The position numbers and the translations under genes are program-made. Shown piece after piece: positions 1 to 29,356 of a stretch of DNA of 64,000 bases. Source of the DNA: Paraspadella gotoi (lineage: Eukaryota; Chaetognatha); contig CM119264.1 in the NCBI GenBank assembly GCA_051294375.1, forward strand, positions 12,092,263 to 12,156,262, written 5' to 3'. Position 1 is the stretch's first letter; every line of letters starts with the position of its first letter. Below the pieces are notes generated by a model that saw nothing but the letters and a program-made list of their open reading frames with translations, was not told the DNA's origin and did no database searches.

Positions 1-10
1 AACCTAACCA

Positions 11-42
<32 letters not shown>

Positions 43-92
43 TCCTCTCTCTCTCACTCTCCTCTCCTCTCTCTCCTCTCCCTCTCTCTGCC
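1..92. repeat. CT-rich microsatellite
   Basis: Imperfect (CT)n/(CCT)n tract at the window edge. A similar tract at 5160-5235 sits at the start of the second copy of the following sequence, so it forms the left part of the duplicated block described below. Confidence 0.9.
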
Positions 93-534
93 CTACCCGG
101 CCGTCATGACAATGAAAACGAGAAAGAACAGCGGAGAACCGAACTGCGTCTTCAGGAGATGCAACAGCAACGTCAACAAATACAGCAATGACGATAACGT
201 CTAAAAAATTGGGAACAGAACTTCAACTTCAACTTCAACTTCACCATCAAAGTCGACTGATGACAGCCAGAGGTATTTTTAAACGTAAGATGAACTTGAA
301 CTACAAGAACCGAATGAAGAAAGGCAGAGAAATTTTTTTAACAATTCCCAACTGATTTATTTTTAAATCTCAAACTTTCCCTGAAATCGTGGGGAAAAGA
401 AAATCGTTCAACTGGTTGAGGCGACGAGGCAACGAAAAAGAGATGAGAAAGGGTTGGCTGCCGGAGAGAAAGAAAGACGGAACTTGGCGGAAAAGGGGAG
501 GGGAAAGTCATCCAGAGAGAATTGGGCTTCGATG

Positions 535-569
<35 letters not shown>

Positions 570-1270
570 TAAAGATTGTTCTTAAACAAACAAGATACAC
601 GAACCGATGATGGGATCGAAGAACAAGAGGACGGACAGAGAGACGAAAAGAAGGATGGATGGAAGTAGAAGCAAAAGATGGATAGACGGACACACAATGT
701 GCTAAAAAACGATGATCAGACTGACTTGGATGGATCGGGAAACGGACAAAAGGATAGAGAGAGAATTGTTTTTGTTTTTTTTCCTTTGCCAGATTGAAAA
801 AAAAGGAGAAACTGCGAGGAAATCGTGTTTTGAAATAATAAAACTTATTTTCTCTCTCTTCTGCTTTGAGTTTCTTATTACCATTCGTTCTCCCCATTTC
901 CACGCTTCCTTTTTTTATTCTTTTCTTTTTCTTTTTCTTTCTTTTTCTTTATCTCCCGTCATTTGATTTCCCTTATTTGAGAAAAAACTGAATTTTGTCT
1001 TCGTTGTTGTTTTCCGTTTAATCGTTGCAAGTGACCGCAACTGCGTCAAAAGGCAACACTTTTTAAACTCCTCAAAGAAGCAGTTGTCGAGAACCGCGAA
1101 CCCGAAACCTTCAGGGCAAGAATCAGTTCATCTTCGTCGTCGACATCGTCGCAGTCGCCGTCGTCTTCGTCAAATATAAATTACAATTCAGCGCGAAAAA
1201 AAAAAAAAAATTTGATCGAATCCAAAGTTTTTTCATTCGCCGATCTTTTTTTTCCTCGATGTCGAAGAGA
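60..1270. repeat. direct duplication, copy 1 (partner 5200-6510)
   Basis: The stretch can be followed collinearly in 5200-6510: the (GAC)n tract, the TTTATTTTTAAATCTCAAAC segment and the poly-A run near 1200 recur in the same order. The two copies differ by scattered one- to three-base indels rather than substitutions, which is typical of raw long reads rather than an aged duplication. It contains a (GAC)n microsatellite at about 533-570. No gene is visible apart from the weak exon at 93-191. Confidence 0.85.
93..191 (+). CDS. possible 3' end of a Gln-rich coiled-coil coding exon
   Basis: From 108 one frame reads as a charged, glutamine-rich helix (residues such as ENEKEQRR and LQEMQQQRQQ) ending in TGA at 189-191. 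The composition looks like the tail of a coiled-coil protein. No domain is recognisable and the upstream part would be outside the window or in the CT tract. The second copy near 5245-5350 carries many small insertions that destroy the frame, so the base-level sequence is unreliable in at least one copy. This could be chance reading of purine-rich DNA. Confidence 0.25.
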   Translation, partial: LPGRHDNENEKEQRRTELRLQEMQQQRQQIQQ

Positions 1271-2222
1271 CCGAAGTTTATGGGGCGAAGATCTGAATTT
1301 CAGTTTAGGGTCCAATGAGTGGAGATCTCGCTAAGTCGGTCGGTCTGTGCGGTGAATGGAGTTCAAAATGAGTGGGTTGGGGAGAGCGCTTTTTCAAGTG
1401 AAAAGTTTGAAGGACAAGGTTAAAGAGGATGTCGGGAGAAACAATATGAAGCGGATTGACGCTTTTTTCACGGAATTCTTAGCTGCTCTATCTATTTGGC
1501 TGTGGACACTAAATTTTTCTGACCTGTGAGCAAAGCCCCCTTTTTACAGGCAACAGCATCTCGTGCGAGTGAGCTTTAAGGTAGTAGTTTTCTGACAAAG
1601 AAGATGCGAGATGATTGAGATATAATTTAGGAATTGTTGGTGAGTTTTTTAGTGAGACATACCAATAACGTTGCAAGGATAGTGTTCAAAAAGCTATAAT
1701 GAAAATTAAGTAGATTATAGATTGTAAGAAAGCAACTCGTCTTTGCAAACGGTGGCAATGTTGGTCGCATCACAAAGATCTGATGGTGATGAGGAGGTAG
1801 TGAAAACGCTCCGAAGGATGTTAAGGTTGGACAAGAGCGGAAACGCGACGCCGCCAACGAGTTAGTCGCTTCGTCAGGCCCCCCGGGGAAAAAAAAAATG
1901 AAAAAAAAAAAAAATTTTTTTTATGCGCGGCCCGCCCGAGTAAAGAAAAGAAAAAAAAAAAGCCCTTTATTTTTTCCCCCGGGGCTCCCGAACTTCCTTA
2001 GAGCCAATGCGCCGCGGCGGCCGCTGCCCGACGCCGCTGGCGCCGCCATGGCCGGCCGACGCCGAACGGCGCGACGCCGGCGGCATAGCACGCCGCGCCT
2101 TCACTTCGCGGTGCAAATCTTTGTGCAAAAAGGTCCTTTAAGATTGGGGGCAGATGGGGAGAGAGGAGAGAGTAGAGAGAGAGAGAAGAGAGTACGAGAG
2201 AAGAGAAGAGAGAGAGAGAGAG

Positions 2223-2254
<32 letters not shown>

Positions 2255-2424
2255 TAAGAGAAAGACTCGGTTGGGAAGTTGTTTTTGGGGTTGAAAAGTT
2301 TCTCGTTTTTGAAGAATCCCGCAGCTTTTGGGGATTTTTAAAAGGACCGAAGGAGAGTGACCTCGTCTCAAAACAAGAGGAGAGAAGGAAGAAGAAAGAA
2401 GAGGAATGATGTTCTAAACGTGAA

Positions 2425-2449
2425 AAAGAAAAAGAAAGAAAGAAAGAAA

Positions 2450-2486
<37 letters not shown>

Positions 2487-2800
2487 AAAGAATAGAAAGA
2501 AAGAAAAGAAAAAAAAAGGGAAAATAGAAAAAGATAGAAAGAAAAGAAAAAGAAAGAAGAAAGAAAGAAAGAGAAAGAAGTAAAAGAAAGAAAAAAGAAA
2601 GAAAAGAAAAGAAAGAAAAGAAAGAAAGAAAGAAAGAAAGAAAGAAAAAAAGGGAAAAATTTAGAAAAAGAAAGAAAAGAAAGAAGAAAGAAAGAAAAGA
2701 AATGATAAGAGACAGAAAGAAGGAAGAAAGATAAGATAAGATAGATAAAGAAAGAAACAAAGAAATGAAAAATAGGGAAAGAAAGAAACGAACGAAAGGA
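2425..2800. repeat. (GAAA)n microsatellite field
   Basis: Purine tetranucleotide tract with interruptions, more than 350 bp. The opposite strand gives open frames made of Phe, Ser and Leu with no protein-like composition, so they were not called as genes. Confidence 0.95.
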
Positions 2801-4391
2801 AGAGAGAGAGAATTCGAAACAAAAACAGAACCCGATCCTTTCGCGGAATAGAGAGAAAAAAAAAGGGGTTGAAGCTTTTTCTCTCTCACTCAACTAAAAA
2901 TGAAAAATACATAGAAGATTCGGTTTGGAACAGATGTTGATCCAGTTTGCGAACAAAGAATTTTATTCCCGGTCATTATCGAGGAATGCCTCGAACGCTG
3001 ATTGGGTCCCGCGTTTCCTCGGGCCGTCGATTGGTACAAATAAACTTCTCCGTAAAACGATAGCGGAATCTTTTTTGTCCGTTTTTTTCTTCATTCGCAT
3101 TTTTTCTTTCTTTCATTCTTTCTCTTTTCGAATTCTTTGTTCGCAGAGGAATCCCCGCCCCCGCCCTCGCCCACCTTTTCCCGCCGCTTTTCTCGTCGCC
3201 AGTTTCCTTTTTTTGCTTACGAGCACCCAATGCACAAAGAGATTTTTTCCAAATTGCAACTAAAAACCTCGGTTCTATGTTCGTTTAAACCAATCAAAAG
3301 ACGTGTTTTTTTTTCGTTCATACCAATACGACCTAGTTTGTTTTTCTTTCAGTTTTACCAATAAGAGCAAGAGGATCAATAAAATGAATGTGTTGTGAAA
3401 GTGCTTTGTTTGATTACTCCAATCATGAACAGTTTCTTTCTCTCCATATCATTATATGATAAATAATTCATTTTCTGACAGTTCAAAAAAGTTCGTAGTA
3501 GGCAATCACAAACGAATCTCAAAACGACAGTTCGTCTCACAGTTATCAACTTTGCGATCAACTCCTTCTTATCCTCTACGAAGTAGATCTCTTTATTTTT
3601 TTTCTTTCCCTTCCCCCATTTCCTTCCCCTTATCCCCTCCCCTTAGTCCCCGTTCCATCCCCTCTTCCTCCCCGGAGCCCGAGGGGGAACGCAGCGACGG
3701 ATTTACGAGAGAAGAACCGATGAACCCAGTTTGTATAAAGAGGGAATAAATAAGGGGGCGAATCGGCCAGGCGGACAGGCCCGCTCCGGGGGAGGACTGG
3801 CTCATTCCGAGGAAGACGGGCAAGCAACGGGGAGGACGGGCAGGCTCTGAGGAGGACGGGCATGGCCGATAGAGGGACGGACAGGTCCCCACAACGGATT
3901 GGCTCTGAGGAGAACTGACTGGCTGCTCTCGTCCTCGACACTGATTTCGCCCCCAAAGGTTTTTTTTTCTGTCCCTGACCTTTGCCACGTATATATATAT
4001 ATATATATAGCGATCATCTCATCGTCTCTCCTCCTCTCTATCTCTCTCTCTCTCTCTCTCTCCTCTCTTCTCTCTCTCTCTCTCTCCTCTAGACTTAACG
4101 TCGTTTTCAATGCAAAACTTTTATCTTTGAACATTTTCTTTTTGTGATAATTCGTTTTATAATAATACTTATTCGCACTTTAATTCTCACTCCTCTAACT
4201 ATGTTTCCTTTTGTTTTTTTCTCCTTTCTTGTATTCCCCATTCATCCAACCTGACCCTTCCCCTCCCCTCAACCTATTCAATGAAAACGTTCTCCGCCCC
4301 TCTCCCCCTCCTCACTCCCACCCAGCTCGCTTAACATCTGACCGAATCCTCCTCCACAGTAGTAATTCAGCCTTTTTTTCCCCTCAAGCGA

Positions 4392-4416
4392 NNNNNNNNN
4401 NNNNNNNNNNNNNNNN
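4392..4416. other. assembly gap (25 N)
   Basis: Run of 25 N, the same length as the gaps at 36264-36288 and 58595-58619, so probably a fixed-size placeholder. Confidence 0.99.
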
Positions 4417-5199
4417 TGCTGTGCGCGGCGTCTCTGGCCTGCTGACGATGTCTGCAATTTCTGATATTGTTTCCCTTCCTTGCGACCGCCCTCTTACACA
4501 TTGCTTCAGCCCAGTCCGGATTAGCTAACTCCTGAGCTTCTTGTCTGCGCTGGCTTTCGTTTCTAACATACCTCTCTTCTCCTCTCTCTCTCTCATCTCG
4601 CCTTCTCTCTTCTTCTCTTCTCTCTCTCTCTCTTTCCTTCATCCTCCCCCAATCCAACGAACTCCGTCGGCTCGGAGGCTTTCTTTCTTATTCTCGCGTC
4701 CATTCGTCTTCGAATTGAAGCTTCAAACTCGACGCAAGAAAAGACCGTCCCTCCCCTCTCGCCGTCCGCCCGGTCCGCGCCGCGTCCACTCGATTTTCCG
4801 AGCCGCAGCGCCGTCATTTGGCGGAAAGAGAGAGAACCGGCGGGCAAAGACGGAAGTTGATGGGCAGAGACCAGAAAGGCGAGCGGTGTTTGCCCGGCTG
4901 CGGAATCGAAGCAAAGAAGGATGGCCACGAAAATGATCCGTTTGCGTATATAAAGCCGCTATTAGAAGTTCTGGAAAAAAGAATGATGTGGAGCAGAAAA
5001 GGAGAGAGGCTGAAAGTGGGAAGGTTGAAGACAGGAAGACAGAAAAGGAGAAATGAGAGGAAGACGGAAAGTTGGAGAGGAGAAGAAGGGAGGTTATGGG
5101 AGGTAAGGGATTTACGGGGGGAATTTCTTGAGTTTTATTTTGTTCTAAACTAGGAGCGCTCTGTCTTCTCTCTCGCTCTCTGTCTCTCTTTCCTCTCTC

Positions 5200-6510
5200 T
5201 TCTCTCTCTCCCTCTCTCTCCCTCTCTTCTGCCTCTACCCGGCCGTCATTGACATATGAAAACGAGAAAGAACAGCGGGAGAACCGAACTTGCGTCTTCA
5301 TGGAAGATTGCTAACAGCAACGGTCACAATATACAGCAATGACTGATAACTGTCTAAAAATTGGAAACAGAACTTCAATCAGTTTAAAATAGCAAATTTT
5401 CAACTTCACCATCAAAGTCGACTTGATGACAGGCCAGAGGGCTATTTTAAACGTAAGATGACGTTGTAACAACAAGAATCCGAGATGAAGAAAGGCAGAG
5501 AAATTTTTTTTAACAATTCCCAACTGATTTTATTTTTTTAAATCTCAAACTTTCCTGAAATCTGGGGCGAAAATGAAAAATCGTTAACTGGTTGAGGGCA
5601 ACGTACTCTGGCAACGGAAAAGAGATGAGAAAAAGGCGTTTGGCTGCCGCGAGAGAAAGAAAGACGGAACTTGGCGGAAAAAGGGGAGGGAAAGTTGCAT
5701 CCAGAGATGAATTGGGCTTCGATGGACTGAGACACGACGACGATCGACGACGACGCGACGACAACAATCGACGACGGGACGACGATTTAAGATTGTTTCT
5801 TAAACCAAACAAGATACACGAACTTATTGATGGATTCGAATGAACAATGAGGACGGACAGAGAGAGAAAAGAAGGATGGATTGGAAGTAGAAGCAAAAGA
5901 TGGGTATAGACGGGACACACAATGCTGCTAAAAAACGTATGATCAGACTGACTTGGAGTGTGATCGGTGAAACGGACAAAAGGATTAGAGAGAGATTGTT
6001 TTGTTTTTGTTTTTTTCTTTGCCAGATTGAAAAAAAAGGAGAAACTGCGAGGAAATGTGTTTTGAAATAATAAAACTTTATTTTTCTCTCTCTTCTGTTT
6101 TGAGTTTCTTATTACCATGCGTTCTCCCCATTTCCACGGGCTTCCTTTTTATTCTTTTTTTTTTTTTTTTTTCTTTTTCTTATCTCCCGTCATTTGATTT
6201 CCCTTATTTGAGAAAAAAGTGAATTTGTCTTCTGTTGTTGTTTTCCGTTTAATCGTTGCATGACGCAACTGCGTCAAAAGGCTAACACTTTTTTAAAACT
6301 CTCAAAGAAGCAGTTGTCGAGAACGCGAACGGAAAACCTTCAGTTGGCTAGAATCAGTTGTCATCTTCGTCGTCGACATCGTCGCAGTCGCTCGTGTCTT
6401 TCGTCAAATATAAATTACAATTTCAGCGCGAAAAAAAAAAAAATTTGGATTTCGAATCCAAGTTTTTTCTTCGCCGATCTTTTTTTTCTCGATGTCCGAA
6501 AGGCGATGTT
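5200..6510. repeat. direct duplication, copy 2 (partner 60-1270)
   Basis: Same order of landmarks as copy 1 but with many small insertions and deletions, for example in the (GAC)n tract around 5735-5785. The distance between copies is about 5.2 kb. The pattern fits unpolished gap-fill sequence laid next to the correct one better than a biological tandem duplication. Both copies contain errors, so neither can be taken as reference. Confidence 0.85.
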
Positions 6511-9500
6511 ATCTTCTCTGCCTCACAGCGATACACAGCTCTATTTATATTTTTTCTCCTCGTTTTATATAACGATCTGACAATTATACGATTTGTTTAT
6601 TATGTTTGACCCGACCCCGGGGTGAGCGTCGGGGTGAGTCTGGTTCGGTGGCCGCAGCTGCGGCGTCGCAAGGCGGCGGTGTGCTGCCGCGGCCGCAGGG
6701 TGCAGCGGATTTCGTGAGTTTCGTTTCAAAAAAAAATTGTGTTTTGATTATTTTCCATTTTTTTGGTTTCGATATCGATTTTGAATTTTCGAACTCGTTG
6801 TCACACGCCACATATTTTTACATATTTTATTTCAATTACATGAGTCACTAACGAAAAAGCGGAATGGAATAAAAGGACGATCGCAACATTGACATTGAAA
6901 TGACAATGACAATGACATTAACAATGACAACATTGACAATGAAGAATCGAAGATGTCGGCGATGATGACATTAATTTAATTGTTGTCTACGACGACGACG
7001 ACGACCATGAAGATGATTACGACGGAAACTATTCGAATGACGATGGTGATGACGACGAAGACGACGACGACGACGACTATGCTGCGGTGGCCGTCATTCG
7101 ATATTCATGAGCCGAAGTCATGGAAGCATCAAAACTTGAAATATTCATGGTTCGGTCTCGGCCAAGTTCCGAAACCGTCGACGAAAAGATGGAATCGAAT
7201 GGAATCAAGAAAAAAAAGTGGAGACGGAAAAAAAGATTTTGGAAGGACGTGATCCGGTTTCGAGCGACGACGGTGAAAGTGATTCGTCGAATCTCACTCC
7301 TCCACGCGGTTGTCGAGGTGTCACGAAGTTCTTTGCCAAATGAATTTATTTCGGTTTTTTTTTTTATCATTGATGTTAAATCATTTTGTTTTGAGAGGCT
7401 TTCTCGCAACTCTCAAGCCCTTTTATTAGTTTACTAAATAGCATGGAAGAGTTTGTGGTCGAGATAAAAAAAAGGCAAACCTGAGATGAATCGATTTTTA
7501 TTGAAACCAGAACGGAAAATGGAATCGCATTGACTGGTTAATGGTCTTTGAACAAACGGAGCAAAGTAATTCCTTAGCGAGCATTGTATTTTTAAAAGAG
7601 ATCGGTCGGCGATTTTATTTCTTTCCGACGGGATTTCCACTATTTAATTTATTTTTTAATGATTTATCTCTTCGCCTTCCTGTATTTTTCGCTTTCCTTT
7701 TCCCCAACCCTTTTCTAATAAACCTGATTACATTTTACATGCTAATACGTAGTTTTCTCTCGGGATTTTTTCCTCTTTTATTCAATTTCGATTAATTTGT
7801 AAATTTTTGTTTTCATTCCATCCCCCACCCCCACGATCCACGCGTCCTGTTTTCCTTTTGAGTTGTTTTCTTCCTCTCTCCATCCATCCATCCATCCGTC
7901 CATCCGTCCATCTAGTCGAGAGGCCGAAAGAGAAGCCGACTGAAGTGAAACTCCCTCGGGATGGCAGCTGCAGCCTCTTGAGACGAAAGCCTTAAATACG
8001 CCGCCGCACGACATCAAGTCCCGAAAATTGGAAAGGGGGCCCGGGGGGGGTGGAGATTCAAGTGAGGGGGTTAAAGTGTTGGGAGATGAGAAAAAAGAGG
8101 GGAGAGGGTTTAGGAATTAAAAAAAAGAAAGAAAACTAAAGTTAGGGGTTGGATATGAAGCCTTAAATGACCTGAATAAACGCGGTAGGGGTTTATAGGA
8201 AAGGGCGATTAAAAGTAAGTGCACTTAAGGGGGGCATGTCGAGAGATGCCTCGTTCGATATTAAATGGGCGGTCAATTGAAATGCACGAGATATCGACGG
8301 CCTCTCCGTACGGTGAAATTTAATGGCATCAATAAAACGAGAAAACAATAGCGACTTCCGTCGACATCGACCACGAAAGCCGAGCTTAGTATTAATGGTT
8401 TAAATTAGTTTTTGTTTTCAATAATATTTTTTTTAATTAATTTTTAAAAGAATGAATGAAATAATAGTATAAAATATATTGGCATTTTTTATTATTATTT
8501 ATTATTTTTCCTATTTTTCTTCTCGCAGAGAAAGTTTCGTCGTTTTTTTTCTCCGTAAACGAAAAGGAAAAACGAAATTTGACGGAATCAAGAATAAAAG
8601 GGACTCAGCTGTGAAACGCCGATGTATAAATATCGATAGTGAGGGGAAGGATGGAGTGGAGAAATAGCAGGGGGGTGGCAGAAAAGGGTACATAGGCGGC
8701 ATGAGGTGTGGATGAATGGAAGGGCGGAGCTCTCTTGGGTTTTTTCCCCGCGGTTGCCGCAAAAAAAAAACCCAAAAAAACGAGGTTGTCAACCGATCGT
8801 TGAAGTTTTGCAATGAAATTCCAATTTCGAATCCTCTTGTCGTTTTGCGTTTAAAGTCAAGATGAAATCGCCACAATCCGACAACGCAATCTCTCTACGA
8901 CTTTTACGCCAATCTTAAAGCCAATCTCTTTAATAAAGACTTTAATAAAGACTTTAATAAAGACTTCATCATATTCACCACGAAACAACGAATTCCGCGT
9001 CGAAAATGCGAAGCTACGCCAGCGCAGAAGCTAAGAGCGAAAGAATTGAAAATCAGTTCCGCAAACGAAGCCCTTTTTTTTGGGGCGGGAGTTTGCGAGA
9101 TGGAGTAAGAGATAGAGAAGGAAAGAGAGAAGGGAGAAGGGAGAGTGAGTTTCAAATGGAGATTGTGTTTTATGTTGGATAGAGAAATGGAGCTAAGGAC
9201 AAAGGCGATAGGATAACTCTTTGATTTTGGGAGAAAAAGAGGAAATAGGGAAAGACAAGGAAAGAAGGGGAAATTCCGAAATATCGTATGGAACGCGCAA
9301 AAAATTTCTGAGGCAAAAAAACACTTTCCCTATTTATTCGTCCATGAAGCTAAACCGGGCGCGTGCCGATGCAATTGGGGCGGGGGGGGGACGAGGCGAC
9401 GTAACGAGCAATTGTTGCTTGAAAACGATTTTCGTGCTACGTATCAAAGCCTTAATTTTCGTTTTGACAACTGATGGGTGAATCCTATGTGACTCCTTTT

Positions 9501-12194
9501 TTCAACTTTCACCTGCTCTCAATTTTTGCCTCAAATTAACGATCACGAATCGTTGGCCTTTCGCCCCACCTCCCGCCCCCCGCCGCCCCTTCCGCCTCTT
9601 CCCAGCCCCTCCTCTCTCTCGCTCCTCTTCCCGCCCTTTCCTCATTTTTTTTCCTCTGACCAAGACCCAAATAAAAATCGGACGTAACCCGCGAAAACTT
9701 TAACCTCGACCTCGCTCCGTCTCTCTTGGCATTGCGCGACTGACCGACGGACCGACCAGTCGAAATACCGACCGACCGACCAAATACGACCGATCCTAAA
9801 GTATTGATTGTGGACGGCGATCTTCTCGTGAATTTTGATTTGCCAATTCTGACTCGAATTGAACTGTATTTCGCGAATAATTATTCTCGATAAAACGTCA
9901 CTAGAACCGATCTGTTCAAAGTCGCCAATAAACTGATCTCCCCAATGGAGGCTTCGATCCCCTGACCTTCGCAGACGCAAAGTTACGATCGAGCGACGGA
10001 GAAGGCGCAGTCGTGCGAAGGAGGAACCGAAGACCGAAAAGCGGCGACTCCATCGACATTTGAGAATCCAAATTTAGGGAGTTGTTCTTCACTGCCTCTC
10101 TGCCTCAGTTATCTGTCCCGACAATCGCCAAATCTGCTAATTTGGTTGCGAATACTTTTGCATATATCGCCCAAACCGTAAATGCCATCAAAATAATAGT
10201 CAACTCTGACATACAATTCGACAAAGCTATCGATACAGCGAAAGAAACAATACAATACAAGCAATAAGCAAATCACTGCTAACTCTGTCATTTACACTTT
10301 TGACACAACTGACAATTCCATCGGCCCAGCCGAATTGTTAAAGTCGCTAATTTACGAATCACCGCCCTCTCTGCCATTCATACTTTTCACGCCGTCAAAA
10401 CCGCCAATGTCATCGACACAACCGTGTATACCGCCGATGCCGAAAATCCCGCCAACTCGGACGACGATCCCAACTTCGCCAACTTCGCGCTTCGCCGCTA
10501 CAATTATTCCCTTTTCCTCTCTTTTCGTTCCCTTTGGGCCGATACTTAATCGAATCTGTGGTCACTCGTTGCGCGCCAATTTTACAATTTCAACCCAGGC
10601 TCTCTCTCCCATTCCTCTCCCATTCCTCTCCCATTCCTCTCCCAGAGCTCCATCCTTCATTCTCCTCCTCCTCCTCCTCCTCTTTTCGTTCCACGGTTCT
10701 TTCCAACGCTTCAGTCGCTCCGGTTTATAATTCTTTTGTTGCTGACAGAGAAAAATACGAAAAACTAAAAGAGTTTCTTATTTATGCACTAAACGATTTG
10801 CACCCTGCCGACTCTCTCTCTCTCTCTCTCGCTCTCTCTGTCTTTTTTTTCTTTCTTTTTTTTAGTTTTTTCTTTCTTTCTTTCTCCATTTACACACTCT
10901 CTCTCTCTTTCTCCCTTAACTTTTTTTATATATGTATTTTTGACCCGATTTTTCGAATGTTGAACTTGTCACCAGAGTTCACAATTTATTGACTTTTCTT
11001 TTCCTCTTCTTTTTTTTTTTCCTAATCTTTACTCTTCCTTCCTTTTTTTTTCTCCTTTTCCTTTCTTTTTCAACTCCTCTCGTTCCTCCACCGAATCCTC
11101 TTTTCTCCTTCTCCCTCTTATTCTCTTCTCTTTCAACGCTGTCAATTATTTCCTGTTACTTGGCAGGCTTTCGCCCTTCGGCTTTTAAAAGCCCTCGTCG
11201 CGCTAAATGGATCGCGTGTGCTTGTTCGGGAGATGGTGATTGGTGCTGGTGATTGGCGCTGGTAGGAGATGGTAATCAACTAATCATGGTTTATGTTTTG
11301 TAGCGATGATGATTTATGAGGGACGGATTTGTGTCCGAAAGAAGAGGAGGCAGTTTCTATCCGTTTAACCTGAATTAGTCTTGCTTAGACTACTTAATTT
11401 AGGAAACCCAAAACTTAAAATATATACGTACTTCTTTATCTTTCGTTTTTGTCTTTATTTTATTGTTGAATGTTACCTGCGATTCAGTTGAAACTCAGCG
11501 ACGTGAAATTCGAGCGAGGATAATGGATTCTTAAATCTTTAATCCTGGAATCCAACGCGGGACATTCTCAATTTGGACTCATTAACAGAGGCGGAACCTC
11601 GTTTTACGACCAAAGAGGGAGCCTTTTCTTCGCTTCATCACCTTGAAAACCTGGAGGAAGAAACTTAGCTCGAGAAAATAAAATGAAGCTTTGATAGTTT
11701 GGAAAGGAAATCAATTTCAGACTTATTAACAAGTTAAGGGATAAGGGAAAAAAATAATTTGCTTGAGACTTTAGAAATGAAGCCAAGAACTTGAAAATTT
11801 TAAAAAAAATATTAATGAAAAATTGAAATTTGAAATTTATAAAGTGGTTTGTTTTTCTTGTTGAAGGAGAAGGGAAAGAATTTGAAATAAAGCCAATTCT
11901 AAGGGAATTTAAATCTTCTATGAGAGTTGTTTAAACTTTCTAAGAAAGCGAAAACATCGCCACAAATCATAATACAACAATGTCGTTTACAGTTTATGAA
12001 ACAAACTAAAAAAAAAAACAGTTTGATAAGTTCATCAAAGAGGTTTGAAACCCTGCAATTGGGTGTTTTGGCAAAATGGCGCGAAGCAGCAAATTCTTCC
12101 TTTCGCCTTCCACCATAATCTATCAAGATTAAGCGACTTTTCTTTCCCTTCAGCCGCCAGTCGCTTTTTGAGTGAGCGTCGCGTGGCGCGAGTG

Positions 12195-12410
12195 GATGAA
12201 TGTGGTTCGTGTCGTGGGCGCCAATATGGATGAATGTGGTTCTATAAATGGGAGCAAATACGAATGAATGTGGTTTGAATAACGGAAGTGAATACGGATG
12301 AATGTGGTTTGAACAAAGGAGGTGAATACGGATGAATGTGGTTTGAATAACGGAAGTGAATACGAATAAATGTGGTTTGAATAACGGAAGTGAATACGGA
12401 TGAATGTCGT
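12195..12410. repeat. 34-bp minisatellite
   Basis: About six copies of a 34-bp unit containing ATGAATGTGGTTTGAATAAC followed by a CGGAAGTGAATACG-like part, with increasing divergence to the left. The period is not a multiple of three, so the long minus-strand frame across it is incidental. Confidence 0.85.
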
Positions 12411-13655
12411 CGCCGTGGCGGTTTTCATTTTGGGTCTTAACGTGGATAACAAATGGATATAAATGTGTCTTTCGCATAAGTGCGTAAAGCGTAATGAGTC
12501 AAGTCAAATTTGATTTTACGATTAATTTTAGGATTAAATTTCGTGCTAAGTATTCAGTAATATCACTGAAGTTTTTGATGACTAAATATTTAAAAAAAAG
12601 TTTGTTTTTCTCAGAATTGATAGTCGGGATTTTTCGGTTTATTCCGTATTTTATAATTATACTACGAGTCTTGATTAATGCGATGAAAAAAAACAGTTTC
12701 CTCTCAAAGTTCAACTCGATTGAGAAAACCGATCGAATATAAAAATTAAAGAGAGAGTTGGTTCAATAGCTGACTCAGCCCGCTTAATAGAATACAATAA
12801 ATCTTAAATGAATAGAAATAAAAGGTAATTTGTAAAAAAATTTATGGCATAGCGATTTATTTTTCTGTCGCACGTATATTTCAAACGAATTGATTTTAAT
12901 TTAAAATTCTGTTTCTTTCAGATTCGCGTGACTGTCGCGTCAGGAATCCGAATTTTTTTTTTAACTTCAAAAAACTCAAAAAACCCGGGAAAAAAATCCG
13001 AATTAACTTTTGAAAATTGGAGCAGAAATCGATAAAAGAAAAATACATTGAGTAAAAAATATCGATAAAAGAAACGAAGAATCTACAAAAAGTGAAAATG
13101 AAAAAGACTAAAAAAATTTGTTGAGTGCCTCCCAAATAAAATTCTCTCTCTCTCTCTCTCTCTCTCGTCTCTCATCTCTTCTCTTTCTGCGCCTCGATGA
13201 AAAGTCTGAGCGACAGTGAAAAACGAGAAATGCGGAAATAAATCAACGGGAAAACATCACAAAAGAAAAAAAATTCATATCAAAATAAAAAAGATGGAAA
13301 GAGGAAAAGAAATTTACTATGTGTCGTGAAAATATATAAGCTAATGCGAAATAAATACAACATCGATATATTTAATTCCGACGGTTGACACGACGGCGGA
13401 TTTTTAATCTTCGGAATCTCGGGATTAACGATAATGAAAAAATAGCGAGCGACGTCCGACTCAGATATATCGGCTCGCCACAACGTCGGCAATTTCGTTC
13501 CGGCACTCTCTATCGGTGCTGCCATCTCGGCAGCGGAAAAGGGGGACATCGAATCCACTGAGAAAATAGACAAAAGGGAAAGCGAACGAGAAATCTTACA
13601 TCGAGAACGAAAAAAAAAAAAATAAAAAGAAAAACTCGAGATAAAATGAGGCTGA

Positions 13656-29256
<15,601 letters not shown>

Positions 29257-29350
29257 ATCGCGAGCGAATTTCGAAACAAGAGCGACCGGCCTTCGCCCTC
29301 GGGGAATGCAAAGCAGCGAAGCAAATCACATTTTAACTACCTTTGATTTA

Positions 29351-29356
29351 AATAAA
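29351..29356 (+). promoter_or_regulatory. polyadenylation signal of SAMD5-SASH1
   Basis: AATAAA about 95 bp after the stop codon, with a second AAATAAAT a few bases on. This gives a short 3' UTR. Confidence 0.55.

Larger units (their letters stand above)
1271..5155. other. intergenic, low-complexity region without recognisable gene
   Basis: Holds a GC-rich patch (1990-2110), a (GA)n tract (about 2155-2255), a ~380-bp (GAAA)n field (2420-2800), an AT dinucleotide run (3990-4010) and CT tracts (4030-4095, 4575-4640). The open frames here are by-products of these tracts. An N run lies at 4392-4416. Confidence 0.7.

Noticed and set aside
2368-2893. Two minus-strand frames over 150 codons rich in Phe, Leu and Ser
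   Set aside because: Entirely produced by the (GAAA)n field; not coding.
6955-7115. Asp-rich acidic coding exon
   Set aside because: The reading follows from GAC repeats; no splice borders or similarity.
9935-9965. tRNA-like B box near GGCTTCGATCCCC
   Set aside because: No A box at suitable distance and no cloverleaf; chance match.
10335-10992. Pro/Ser-rich frames with a possible signal sequence
   Set aside because: Arise from CCATTCCTCTC repeats and CT/TTC tracts; no supported start or domain.
12195-12410. Regular repeats, considered as a CRISPR array
   Set aside because: Units are contiguous with no unique spacers, and the genome is animal; it is a minisatellite.
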